64,000 nucleotides of DNA from Ectobius pallidus (GCA_964059195.1 CAXKWD010000007.1:152231269-152295268); one strand, 5' to 3'; shown: positions 1 to 10,623, counted from the first letter of the stretch. Made by a program: numbers and translations. Notes: generated from the sequence alone by a model not told the origin.

Positions 1-1051
1 CCAGAAAATGCTTTTTACTAGCTTGTTTTCTGATGGGTTTCGAAATGGCTTAAGTCAACAGTCGACACTAGAACAAATTTCAATACATTCCCTGCTATCC
101 TGTGAATGCCGCTAGGCATGCGCAGTGGCTCATATCGGCAACTTAGATATTTTAGTAGGTCCGCTTTTTTCCCCCCTACCTGTACAAACGGCGCTTTAAC
201 TTAAAAAACCTTTCTTTCTTACTGTACATTTTCGGTTAATTGTTAAATTTGTTGCTTCAACTTTCATTTTGACACAATTTATGATAGGCCGTGGGAAATT
301 TGGGAGTTATTTCTTAAAGATTTCGAATTTATTAGACTAGGTTAAAAGGCCCGGCATCCCTTGGGTTTTGTAATTTGATATTCGATATTACCTTATGAAA
401 GACTTTCTATTTCCAAACTCTAGGTCCTTAAATAAGTATGTAGAATTGGAAATGAGCAAGAACGACTTATCGCACTCAAACTATTCCCTCAGAGAAAGTT
501 ATGTGACTGCATCACATTGTGCATTATTTTCATGGATTTAATTCTTCAGTATTTATTTACACCAATGAATTCTATGATATCTTCTTTAATTTGTCAAAGT
601 CCCATATCGTTTATTTCCAAAGCTACCTGTGAACACTGCCAACCATACACTGCTGTCATGTGAACTGTGATTTGGATTTGATAATTCTGTGTAAAAAGGG
701 AATAAGTATTCTCAAAAACATTTGATTTTTGGCATTTAAAATCAAAATTTTGCAAAATCCTTTCTTATAGAGCACTTACATTATGAAACGAAGGTACTGT
801 CAAAATTCCAAGTCTCTACCTATTATAGTTTAGCCCAGTGTCCGGCAGATGCTGCAGTTGTGACGTAAGAGCCAGTCATCTCGCAAGAGCTTCGGAGAGA
901 GAGCAGTTGAGTTGTATTGCTGTCAATACGCATCAGCGCAGTGGCGTTCACTGCAGCAGTAGAATTGTATGGTAAATTTAGTGCATTCAAAGTAAAACTA
1001 GACTTATGAAAACGTCACCTCACTCTCGGAGACACGTCACATTTTCCAAAG
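1..1051. other. AT-rich DNA without recognisable gene
   Basis: No long open frame and no recognised repeat end is visible. The 840-960 part is less AT-rich than its surroundings but shows no motif I can name. It lies directly upstream of the transposase-derived open segment and could hold more decayed parts of that element. Confidence 0.5.
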
Positions 1052-1318
1052 TTGTCTACAGTATGTCATCGAATTACAGACCTAAATAATTATGTGCAAA
1101 TATTAGAAGAACTGGATCAGGAATTTGATTGCCGATTTCAAGATTTTGCAAACCTCCAATCCGATATTTGCATATTTGCGACACCATTTTCTGTGGATAT
1201 TGACAGTGTTTCAACGTCATTGCAACTACAAGTCATTGATTTGCAAAGTGATATTAAAATGCAAGACCGATTTCAAAACAAAAAGGATTTATCTATATTT
1301 TATAGAAGATTTCCCCAG
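1052..1318 (+). pseudogene. hAT transposase-derived exon (ZBED/GTF2IRD2-like C-terminal part)
   Basis: An 89-codon stretch stays open in one frame with no stop. Its translation (QEFDCRFQDFANLQSDICIF, then TPFSVDIDSVSTSLQLQVID) resembles the C-terminal region of hAT-type transposases and of the host proteins derived from them (ZBED5, GTF2IRD2-type), which share an 'RFQDF...FS/NPF.VDIDSV...LQ.ELIDLQ' pattern. That resemblance is recognition from family knowledge, not a search. The segment ends in CAG followed by GTAAGA at 1319, a consensus 5' splice site, and the end is in phase 0. Family members normally continue with a LR-A--M-S-FG block, which is absent here. A plausible acceptor (CTACAG) lies near 1051-1061. 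No start methionine is evident. It is either a decayed hAT copy or a single exon of a spliced transposase-derived gene. Confidence 0.6.
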
Positions 1319-2474
1319 GTAAGATTCCATTTAAGAACGATCCTGTTCAAAACAAAGAGGCGTGGCTGTCATAGCCCGCACGTGAGAACGCACGTGTTCA
1401 CCATGTTTAATGCTAGTTTGTTTATTCTCAGTACAACTCATCCGCAGGGTCGTCGTGAACAATGAATCCTTTATGTTTTGTTTGCTAATTGATATACTAT
1501 AATGATGACGATGCCAGTGAGAGTTTGTTATTTCACGTGTAAATATTGATATTATTATTGCATGAACTTTCGAACACTCGTTAGCCACGCTCTGGTAATG
1601 GCGCATGCTAATGACATTAACCAATCACGTTTTGTCACATGATGCGAATTTTCCGCGAACTCTCTGTGAGTTCACCTCCCCTTTGTTTTGACTAGGATCA
1701 AACTAGAATGGGATCAATAATAGAATGTTGAGTATATTTGGATCGACGTAGGCCTATGTATGTGAACAGTTCTTTTCGTGTATGAAGGTCTACAAACCAC
1801 AACATAGGAATCACCTATCTGATCAGAACTTAAAAAATGTTCTTCGTTTGTGTGTTAGCCAGACTATGACGCCAAATATTGCAAAATCAGTGGACGAGAA
1901 AAGAGGGGAAAAAATCTCGACAATGCCTTCAGCTTGGGCACGATTGTGACACAAAGTAAGGGTGTGTATCACAAGTCTGAATAGGCCTATAGGCTACTTT
2001 TCTCACAAAGGTGTATAGTTTAATTTGTATATTTTGTGTAGTTTGTATATTTGGTGTATTCTGTATATTTTGTATACTTTAACATTTTTCAGTTTCCGAG
2101 TAGACAAAGTTTTGCAGTACTGCTTAAAGTATTCTCATGTTTTATGTATTTGTAGTTTATAGCAGTTTCGGAGCCTCATTTAAATAACCTGACGCATCCG
2201 CACCTGGATGCATTTCAGATTATTGTAAGTAGGGCCTATATTAAATTTCATTACAAACAAAACTGTTCTGTTACATTGATTTATCACAGTTGTACTCTTT
2301 TGTTTTCGTACAAATGTATTGTAATTGTGCTATTACCATACTATCAACGAAAACGGAGCGCACTCTGTCAGTGCATAGACGTCGTACCGCCACTGGCCAG
2401 GAGAACCATTTCTCCACGCTGCGCTTTGCTCAGTACGGAGATATTGCCGAGCAAAGAGCGTTGCTGCTCTGTAG
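1319..2474. other. intergenic or intronic AT-rich DNA
   Basis: The 1331-1624 reverse and 1319-1465 forward open frames look like chance: they have no family resemblance and ordinary AT-rich composition. No transposon termini are recognised. Confidence 0.4.
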
Positions 2475-2577
2475 TATGACGTCACGGAGCACGGATCATG
2501 CCGGTCACTGGTTTAGCCTCTAGTTGATTCTCTGTCAGTCAGTCAGTCAGTCAGGGCAAAGTCTCTTGTATATATAG
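2475..2577 (+). promoter_or_regulatory. possible promoter-like patch (CRE-like site plus TATA-like box)
   Basis: TGACGTCA sits near 2477-2484 in a locally GC-rich patch (about 2340-2520), and a TATATATAG stretch lies about 90 bp downstream near 2568. Between them is a short (GTCA)n tract at about 2533-2554. No gene follows that I can identify, so this is a weak motif-based suggestion only. Confidence 0.2.
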
Positions 2578-3046
2578 AGATTCGTCCGCTTAAGCCTTAT
2601 TTTGCGTACTTGATATATAAATAGCTATTACGTGTATATTTCAACACGATAGTAATAAACGCAGGTAAGTAGAATGTAAGTAGGATGTAAGTGTAATCAA
2701 TGTAGCTCCACCTTTATATCTCAGTATCTCTGAGCTTTTGAAGCTCGTTCTCTTTCCTACATCTCGCTAACTTTTTATTTATTATTATAGCTGGATTTCT
2801 TTTGCTGTTTTCTTGCTTTTAATTTTTTCCTCTCTGATCCCTAATTCGTTTCTCTGATATCAAAGTCTCATTTCTTGCGCCTTCCAGCGATCTCGCCTTT
2901 CTTTCATTTCAGTTTCTTGCGTTTTGTATTAAAGTAGATTTGCCGTTGTTTTATTAAATTACGGTTTATTGTGCGATATTTCTACCCTGAGTATGAAATT
3001 AAACTCATTCGTCTAAGCTTTTTAGGCCTATTTAATTTCATTTTTA
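2578..3046. other. AT-rich DNA, one short dispersed match
   Basis: The stretch around 2592-2635 (TTTTGCGTACTTGATA, then ATAAATAGCTAT) recurs near 54360-54400, so part of it is dispersed repeat. The rest is unassigned. Confidence 0.35.
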
Positions 3047-3290
3047 CTTCCTTTGCCCGTATCATAGGAACTATAGGTACAGTACAGGAGATATTGTTTT
3101 CTAGCCCCAAATTTGAAGTTGAATTTTTGACATAAGTACGAGTTTTGAGTTCCTCTGAATCCAAAAAGACTATTTTCAGAAACTTGTCTGTGTGTGTGTG
3201 TGTATGTGTGTACAGTCTAACTCCAGAACAGAAAATCGTATGAAAACAAACTTTTGTATTTGGGTTAGCTACCTTCTAAGGATGTGACAC
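3047..3290 (+). repeat. left part of CTTCCTCTGCCC-ended element
   Basis: This matches the left half of the complete element at 50353-50949: CTTCCTTTGCCCGTA terminus, 'ATAGGAACTATAGGTAC', the 'TTTGAAGTTGA' block, and a TCTGTGTG tract. It stops near 3290, just before the 12-bp duplication of the next retroposon, so the right terminus is missing. Confidence 0.6.
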
Positions 3291-3310
3291 GAAGCTTATT
3301 ATTAGAGTAT

Positions 3311-3625
3311 CTCTCTCTCTCTCGAATCCTATGCCCCCATGTTGGGGCGAAAGGGCCTCCAAGTGGAGGTTTCTGTTTACCGATGTAAATTTTGTTACGC
3401 TTATTTTCCTAGAGATGGCAGAGGGACAGGTGGTAAGCACATCGCCCCTTAACCCCCCCTCCGGAGACTAAGGTATTACTTGGACGTGAAAGGGCCGAGA
3501 AATTTTGTGCAGAGGCTCTAATTTAGGCTTGGAGTTCTTTTACGTGCCGTAAATCTACGACACAGGTTCCCCCAGCTTAAAGTCCCTCCCGGAGGACTCT
3601 GTGCCCAGGATTTTTACGTCCTGAA
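3311..3625 (+). mobile_element. SINE-like or LINE-tail retroposon with 12-bp TSD
   Basis: The 315-bp insert is bounded by the exact direct repeat TTATTAGAGTAT (3299-3310 and 3626-3637), the signature of target-primed retroposition. It begins with a (CT)n tract and is clearly more GC-rich than the flanks. The block 'TTTTACGTGCCGTAAATC' near 3539 is one I associate with dispersed arthropod retroposons. There is no poly-A tail on the right and no tRNA boxes I can see, so the orientation and family are uncertain. Confidence 0.65.
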
Positions 3626-3637
3626 TTATTAGAGTAT

Positions 3638-4295
3638 AGTATTATTTTATTATTTAAAAAAATCCTTATTCTTATGAAGAAAAGTTCAATTTAAAAGTGA
3701 TGTTAATTTGAAATTAATATATCAATTCAAGTTTCAAGTGTACCTGAAAAATATATAATTTACTTGAGCGAGATAGGGCCGGTTCACTCCCCTTAAAGTA
3801 GAAGTATTCGGTCAGAAATATTGGCTTAGCTATCAGCAGAAGCCTGAGCTGGGAATTATACTTTATCACGACACGCATTATACTTACACCACTTTATCTT
3901 GACCAACCAGTACCGGAACTTAATTCTCTCCAAACGAGAATTTACAGACAGGTAATGGTCGGTACAACGCGAAGTAACCGGAAGAAGCGACTGCTTGTTG
4001 GAAACAGCCTATACTTGACCTTGATAGCCATGACCGGAGGCTAGCACAGTGAATATTGCATATGAAAGTGTCTACGTCATGTTTACGTCATAATCACACG
4101 CAGAGATCAAATACATTTAAATCAAAATTTATCTGATTGTAAGTTAAAATAAAACAAGTCCCTGTTAGACTTCTGAGAGAGTCTCAGCCTAGGGACCCAG
4201 GGGGATTTACCACTAGACATCCTAGAACCTAGCCTAGGGTCAGGGCCGTGGAAAGAAAGCAAGGGCCCCAGGGAACAAATTTTCTGGTAGACAGG
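3638..4295. other. unassigned AT-rich DNA
   Basis: No open frame of note and no recognised repeat terminus. Confidence 0.4.
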
Positions 4296-4362
4296 AATTT
4301 ATAACGTCCATGGGACGAAGCCTATTGATTTTGGACCAAATCGGTTAACTGATGCCGGGCAG
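4296..4362 (+). repeat. dispersed repeat fragment paired with 17763-17828
   Basis: The phrase 'TTTATAACGTC-ATGGGA-GAAG', then 'ATTTTGGACCAA-T-GGTT' and a GCCGG/ACCGG end, is shared with 17763-17828 at roughly 80% identity by eye. The parent element is not identified. Confidence 0.5.
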
Positions 4363-6828
4363 GAAACGGAAAAATACATTAAAATGTTCTAATTTGGAAC
4401 AACTTTATCTGTATGTACCAGTTTTAATCTTTTGAAAATTACGATTTTAAATGCCGAACGATAGTAAGGCCTACTGTTGAGTTCAAAAGGATTTCTGCTT
4501 CTACTTTTCAGAAATAGCAATTTTTCTTCGAGATTAATCCGTTTCATATTAAATGGTAATTCCGTGTCACCGTTATACGACAGGACAATGCAGATAAAAT
4601 AAACACATAGAACATAACTTAAGCTGTTTATTTACATATAACCAATTTTATTTTAGAGTAAATTTAGAAAGTAAAAAATAAAGCCTGTCTTGTGCGGTAG
4701 AAAATTCTCTGTCATACGTTTATACACATTTATTATCTATTATAGTAACAGATTAAAACTTTTATTAGTGGTAAAAATGTGTATAGTGTCTTGTTGCTTA
4801 TAGCTCTGTCTAAAATAAGATCGTAGGCCTATGTATCTGCCAATTTCTATCCACTATGAACACACTCATTTATAAATATATTATGCTGAATTTTTGGTGT
4901 TCTAATTTGTCTGCCGTTGAAATGGAAATAATCGTGTCGAAGTTCAATCTTTTTATTTTTATTTTTAGATTTTATAAGGAATTGTAAATATTTTAACCCT
5001 ACTTGTATGTATTATATACTGTAAAGGTTATGTCACATATATAAGTACAATATACAATAAAAATATTGTGCCCTAACTAATATTTGTCTATGTTAAATCG
5101 TGAAATAATTGTGTTCAATAATGTTGTAATGGTTAATAAGGTGAATTAAACACAATAAATCCTTGTACAATGTTTGTATTAAATATTCACACTTTTACTA
5201 CAAAAAACGCAACGCGAAAATTTACTGCTGTGCTGCACAGTATGTAGTATAAGCAAAAATATGTTTCTTAGAAAAGTACTAACGTAGGATAAAAATGGCA
5301 ATTGGATTTATTTGTCGGGGTCAAACCTTGTACAGTACTTGCTCTATCTATAGAATCTTTCGTACGGTTAAAGGAATTATAAGTACCGTACACAGAAGCA
5401 AAAAGTTTGTTGAAGTTAGTAGTGGGCATGTCCATGGCTAGATTCCACTACACCCCACAAGAGGCACCCTTGAGTCCATTGGACTAGAGTTTACCGCGTC
5501 CGGCACTCCTTATGCATAGCGGGGTGGGCGCCTAGCCAGAATCCCACCGGACTTCAACGTTATATACGTTTCCAAGCATTTGTATATATAGTTACTTCGC
5601 TGCATAAAATTGTGTTGCTGGAATGGAGGTGTTGCTGGACGTGTTTTACTCGATTAAGATTTTTCTACACATCGCAGAACTTCAACATTATATTAATTTG
5701 TATGCTGGAATTTTTTCGACGGTATTGGCATAACAATTTTAAAATTAGGGATTATATAATCATGGTGCAGTATTACTCAAAATTCACAAATTTTTTTTGA
5801 AAACGGAAATCAAGCTAGGTTGCTTTTCACTGCTATTTTAAATCATTATTGGTCACTCACCTTGTTCAAAAATTATTCGTTTAGGTGCACTGATGATTTA
5901 AAGTGTGAGAGTAATTCGCTACTTTACTGCCATCTAGTAGCCTACAATGGTATTTTTTCATATCCTAGGTTTTGAAAAATCACGAAGTTCAGAGTTCGAT
6001 TCCTGGTCCGACCATGGAAATTTTATATTTTAAATATCTGTTCCCGTGGTCACTACTTACTCGATATTAAGTAAGAATTTAATTTTAAGGATCTCTTGGA
6101 TAATATTAATATTAATAAATTAAAATTAAAATATAATATTCAAAATGTTTCACGTAGGTTGAATCACTGGGCAACGCCACAACAAAGCAATACCTATGAT
6201 GCCTTCATTCACTTTCAGTCAGAATTGAAACTTTACCAGTTAATTATTCCGTTTTATTGGTCTTTAATAGTTTTATAATCCTGCCAAACAAAAACGAGAC
6301 ATGGAGCAGTTTGCTGTGTATGTACTCAGGTCGATTCCAGGTTAGCGTCATTTATATTTTTCCTATTTCATCACATTCTCTGTGACACAAGTTAATGTTT
6401 TATTTGCGTGTTTATTCTGCACAGAACTGGAATCTATTTCCTTAAACTCGATTACAGATGTGCAGTGCTTCTGTCCGTTATCGGAATACCGAGATCACCT
6501 TATGAACTTTCTAGGCCTACATACTTTTCTGTAATACGCCTATGCCATAAAGACATGTGAAAGGCTTGCTTACTGAGAAAATTGATGGAAGAGAGAACCA
6601 TCAGCATCAGTTTCGAATTATGCAGGATTCACAATAGTATGTTTATGTGTTTTTAATTTATAGATCTTTATCAAATTTTGTATTATGTGGAATAAGTTTA
6701 ATTTTACCGCTAAAGTGAAAGAGAATACCTTATGGCCTTAACCTTGCTAGTATAAATGAATAATAAAGATAATTATAAATAAATAAAAACCTTCTTAGAA
6801 ACTCGGGGATGTATTGTATAGTTACAAG
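4363..6828. other. unassigned AT-rich DNA with one GC-rich island
   Basis: About 2.5 kb without a recognised element. A GC-richer island at about 5430-5560 holds a loose inverted repeat (GGCTAGATTCCACTACACCC against GGGCGCCTAGCCAGAATCCC). A pol III B-box-like GAGTTCGATTCCTGG at about 5994-6010 could mark a decayed tRNA-derived SINE, but no A box or tail is seen. The small open frames at 5612 and 6096 look like chance. Confidence 0.35.
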
Positions 6829-6873
6829 TAGGGCATAGCATTTAATGGTTTTGCATCTTTTTTATATGAAGGT
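6829..6873 (+). repeat. terminal fragment of hAT-like family TAGGGCAAGGCATTTAA
   Basis: TAGGGCATAGCATTTAATGG followed by TTTGCATCTTTTTTATATGA matches the termini of the complete copies at 11336-12059 and 51434-52164. It is cut off abruptly at the start of the next repeat (6876). Confidence 0.55.
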
Positions 6874-6875
6874 TA

Positions 6876-7438
6876 AAAATTCCCTTAGCCAAGCCTACAA
6901 GCTGAGGTAGATTTCGAAGTCTTTTTGGTTTAATTTACTGTCGCTGCGTAGCACTCTTCTTCTTTAGCTTTGGCATGACATACCTGCAATAATAACTGCA
7001 AAAAAGAGGAATGAGCACTTTTTCAAACATTCAAATCTCGCCTTATATGAGAACTATCAAGAAACTAGTTATTGATTTGTAAAGTACTCATCAAGAGCTT
7101 TTCAACGATACATCACAAGACGTAGTTTCAAAAATTTCGAATTTCCATCCCCCCACCCCACCCCCACTCGTACCGCCAAAACCCCCGAATCGTTAGTGTC
7201 ACTGTGAATTCCATAGGGAGTACTCTAATTTATTCAAACAAAGTTTCCTTCTATACTTCATAGGGGCCAAGGTATAAATGTTTTAAAATTTCAACCCCCT
7301 CCCCGACCAACCCCTTGGGCCAATTTTGCTCATTAACGAACTTGTCCGAACTATTGGGCCTAGAAATAGCATAATAAAATTTGGTTCAAATATATTCAAA
7401 ATTACTTCCGCTATCGTGTAAAGATATATATATATATC

Positions 7439-7476
<38 letters not shown>

Positions 7477-7568
7477 AGGCGGTGGTTTCGTACTTAGGGA
7501 GGCATGAAACGTAAAGATATGAAAGAAGTTTTCGAATGACATGGTATCGATTGCAATAGGCAGATTTT
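6876..7568 (+). repeat. unclassified interspersed repeat U1, copy 1
   Basis: This is collinear with 15648-16506 over nearly its full length: the 'GAGGTAGATTTCGAAG' start, 'TTTAATTTACTGTCGCTGC', 'ATCTCGC-TTATATGAGA', a C-rich patch near 7148-7168, 'AGGGAGTACTCTAATTTATT', and the end 'ATTGCAATAGGCAGATTTT'. Copy 1 lacks about 140 bp present in copy 2 (about 15795-15935). A T tract of about 32 sits at 7441-7472, where copy 2 has (TA)n plus a short T run. The 137-codon reverse frame over the tract is a low-complexity artefact. No TIR or TSD was found. Confidence 0.65.
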
Positions 7569-8198
7569 ATAAAAAGGCATACCGCTATCTTTCGTTGTGC
7601 GTAGGAAGGAACAAAACTGGATTTGAAAACAATTGCTTGAGTCGTATGACTGTGTTTATGACGCCGCGCCGGTACAAACATAACCCGTTTCACCATTCAT
7701 GGTCTGAGAGCTCTTCAAGTACACGCCGACCTTGGGGGGAGATGTGGGTCGTTTTAAGGTGACTCACTCTTCTTCACTAAAACACAAGCAGACGAAATAA
7801 AAACAAAACTTCACAGTTTATGTGGTTTTAACATGTGATATTCTTACATGCCCGTATTTTGTGCCAGTGTTGCCAGATGGCGAGGAAATTCCCTTTTGGC
7901 GGGAAAATTTCACTTTAAAAATCTGGTGACGGGGAAGAAGGAACGTTTTATGAAAGGATAGCACTTTTGAGGGAAATTATGTTTACAGCTTCTTTTTCTT
8001 TGGTTTTTCCTTGGTAATAGAGCGATTTTATCAAATTATGCAACATATTTTCTTCAGGTTGTTGCAAGAAGGTTGTTGAAACCACTTCTGGTGATTGTTT
8101 ATGTGGCATTGTCTGCATGAAAAACGTAGAGAAACGTACAGTGTTTAGACCAGGGCAAGAAATTTCAAGACTGAAGGCTGCAACTCGTCTAAAAAAAA
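7569..8198. other. unassigned DNA
   Basis: The 7862-7950 part has GTTGCCAGATGGCGAGG and runs of CCCTTTT/GGGAAAAT like the 22756-23412 element, but no clean terminus. The rest is unassigned. Confidence 0.35.
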
Positions 8199-8625
8199 TA
8201 GGGATGGGTCGATACCAGATTTTCTCGATACTCGATACTCTATACCGATACATGATTTTTCCTCGATACTCGATACTTCGATACTCGATACCTTCAACAT
8301 TTACAGTTTCAATAAATAGGTACATTAAAAATTAAAATTTGAGAGAACTGCTTAATACCAACTAAATTAATTAAGTCTGCATATTTAATGAGACAAAATT
8401 TAATATCATCAGTAGCCTGTAATTATTTTTAAACTGTACATTAAAACTAAAATTAGTTTTTTAAACAGTCCACTTACAAGTTTTTGTTAAAAAATACTAG
8501 CAGTCTCACTTAATTGCAGAATTACAAAAGTATCGAAAAAGTATCGAGCGAGTTCTCTGAAGTATCGTTCGATGCCGATACCATGCAAGTATCGAGGTAT
8601 CGAAAGTATCGAGGACCCATCCCTA
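8199..8625. mobile_element. hAT-type MITE (TAGGGATGGGTC termini, CTCGATA words)
   Basis: The left end TAGGGATGGGTC and right end GACCCATCCCTA form an inverted repeat. The interior next to both ends is crowded with CTCGATAC / GTATCGAG words. Flanking 8-mers are AAAAAAAA and AAAAAAAG, compatible with an 8-bp hAT duplication but low in complexity. No transposase is present. A partial copy of the right end, inverted, is at 35318-35445. Confidence 0.7.
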
Positions 8626-8903
8626 AAAAAAAGTAATACACCACATCCTCAAATTCCTGAACTTATGAAGAAGTAGCTACAATAACCGATAAGGGCATTA
8701 ACTTCAACTTTCGGCAAAGGTGACCGGAGATGCTGCCTACTCCGGGCACTCCGGGAGAGAAGGGCGGGGGAAAAGCAGCCGAATCAAGAATTTTAATCGC
8801 CATTATTGTTAGCATTACAGCCTTTTGGGAATTATGAAGAACTACCCCCTAACCTATTTGTTCTTTACATATAAAATATAGCTTTTATGTAAAATTACAT
8901 ATA

Positions 8904-9428
8904 CAGGGTGTTAATAATACCGGAATATTTTACCCGTGTATAGAGGGGACATAGACAAGCAACTTGTATTAGGTGATTTTTGCTCCATGGATTCTATTTT
9001 TCCTGTTGCAGCATAAATTCTCCCAGGCCATGGCCACCACTGACTTCTAACCTATAAAAAAATGCAAAACAAAGGAACTTCGTTGTTCACACTGAAGTTA
9101 TGAATAAAAGAACTAATGCAGTGGCGGCCAGTCAAGTGATTAGTCTGTAAATTTTGCAGATTATAAATCACTAAATTATGATACAGCTGTTGATGAATGA
9201 TTAAGAATCGGGTTCTTACCGATCACTAAGAAGGCAAGGAATCAATTTAATGAGAATTTTATTCCTACTTAACATCATTATTGATTTATGAACACCAAAT
9301 TGCAATATCTTTAATGCCCTGTAGCATACGCGTTTTACGTCATAGAGCAAAAATCTCCTAATAAAAGCTGCTTGTCTGTGCTCCTCTATACACAGGTAAA
9401 ATATTTCGGTGTTATTCATTAACACCTG
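8904..9428. mobile_element. mariner-type MITE family M1, copy 1
   Basis: The element begins CAGGGTGTTAATAATACCGG and ends with the inverted form, flanked by TA on both sides (8902-8903, 9429-9430). The inverted arms extend roughly 90-100 bp and share 'GAGGGGACATAGACAAGCAA' and 'AGGTGATTTTTGCTC'. The interior has no transposase. Full sister copies are at 40546-41089, 57055-57601 and 60463-61090. The 77-codon reverse frame at 9216-9449 lies over the right arm and is not a gene. Confidence 0.85.
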
Positions 9429-9430
9429 TA

Positions 9431-9954
9431 TACTTGAAAGCAGCACCACTAACTGAACTATACCCTATTTTAAAAACCTTTTACTACCTTGTATATTCCA
9501 TATGGCACCATCTAATTTCTAACAAATTATTAAAACAAACTAGATGCTGTGGAACTTAGGCTATTTCACAGATAGTAGGCTTTAATTCCGGTCATGGTTT
9601 CATCCCCTTTTGATTTATGAAGAAAACAGTGTTGACATACAGTGATGGCTAGTGTAAAATGAAGAGACTTGGACAGGCGCGTAGATGTTTTGCTACGCGG
9701 TGTTCACCACAGATCAGTATAGACTTCCAAAACCACTCGTAATTCGTAACTGAGTATGTAATATTAGTTAATGGACTCGTAAAGGAAAGTAAAAACAATT
9801 TAAAACTTTGTTACAGGTCGAAAAAGAAAAGTTGCTTGAGGTCGATTAGTGTATCAGCCTATGAGTGGTTCAGTCATTCACAGTTACGTATTAATTCTGT
9901 TTTGTAGTGTATTATTTAATATACATATTTTTAATTTCATCTGTCTTCTATAAT
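9431..9954. other. unassigned AT-rich DNA
   Basis: No gene or recognised repeat. Confidence 0.4.
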
Positions 9955-10125
9955 TTATTATTATTATTACAAAATTTTCTAAATTTTAAAAATTACAATA
10001 ATACAAATTATTACAAATACAAATGTAAATAATACAAACATAATTATTACAATTACAAAAGAGTATTATTTACCCCGCATGTGCATAGCTCGTGTTCGGG
10101 GTCAGTTCAGGCACACTAAAATTAT
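9955..10125 (-). mobile_element. LINE 3' tail with terminal hairpin (minus)
   Basis: An ATT/TACAAA-rich tract leads to the stem-loop CCCCG...CGGGG at about 10073-10102 (CATGTGCATAGCTCGTGTT loop region). The same arrangement, A/T-rich tail plus C5/G5 stem with GCTCGTG in the loop side, occurs at 36807-36840, where it follows a reverse-transcriptase C-terminus. This is therefore most likely the 3'UTR of the same or a sister non-LTR element, heavily 5'-truncated. Confidence 0.5.
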
Positions 10126-10243
10126 ATTATAAACATTATATAAAAAAATATTGAGGTTTAGGCAAAACCAATAAGATTGTTCATATGAAATAAATAGATA
10201 AATAATGTTACTTACTTACTCAATGGCAATAGAAAATTCCTAA

Positions 10244-10384
10244 CCACCATTAACGGACGTGGGTGTCGGCATGCTGACCACATGCTCCCCAATCTTGCCA
10301 TCTGCCTACGGGAGATGACGCAGCGGTCGGGTGGTAGGCCAAGTCCCTCAAGGGATGTAGCGCCACGGAGTTTAGTTTTAGTTT
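10244..10384 (+). mobile_element. SINE B, 5'-truncated, with 16-bp TSD
   Basis: The insert carries the 3' half of the SINE B family (CATTAACGG-CGTGG, GTCGGCATGCTGACCACATG, GGGATGTAGCGCCACGGAG, ending TTTAGTTTTAGTTT). It is bounded by a perfect direct repeat AATAGAAAATTCCTAA (10228-10243 and 10385-10400). The tRNA-like head is missing, consistent with 5' truncation during reverse transcription. Confidence 0.85.
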
Positions 10385-10425
10385 AATAGAAAATTCCTAA
10401 GCAAGCTAAAGGAATATTATATATT

Positions 10426-10623
10426 TTATGGAACCAGAAGGTTCATTGCCGCGCTTACCTGAGTCCGCCATTCAACCCTATTCTGTGCTAACTCCATCCA
10501 ATCATCCCCCATAAATCCTACTTCCCATAAATCCGTTCTAAGATTGTCCTCCCACCTACGTCTAGGTCTTCCACGTGGTCTTTTCCCTTCGGGTCTCCCA
10601 GTCAATACTTTTGAGATATACAA
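10426..10623 (-). pseudogene. non-LTR retrotransposon reverse transcriptase, C-terminal fragment
   Basis: The minus-strand frame ends ...NRVEWRTQVSAAMNLLVP and contains TGRPEGKRPRGRPRRRWEDN. This Arg-rich block followed by a W-LAQ-R-W motif and AAMNLxVP end is the very common C-terminus of an insect LINE ORF2, downstream of the RT catalytic domain. Only about 65 codons survive, with no frameshift inside the piece. The leading MYISKV is not a true start; the protein is truncated on that side. A SINE B copy landed in DNA just downstream of its 3' end. Confidence 0.85.

Noticed and set aside
2475..2577. Confident promoter call
   Set aside because: Only a CRE-like word and a TATA-like word are seen, and no gene follows; kept only as a low-confidence note.
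7283..7696. 137-codon minus frame with a Lys run
   Set aside because: The Lys run is the T tract of repeat U1 read in reverse, and the rest is U1 sequence whose second copy does not keep the frame.
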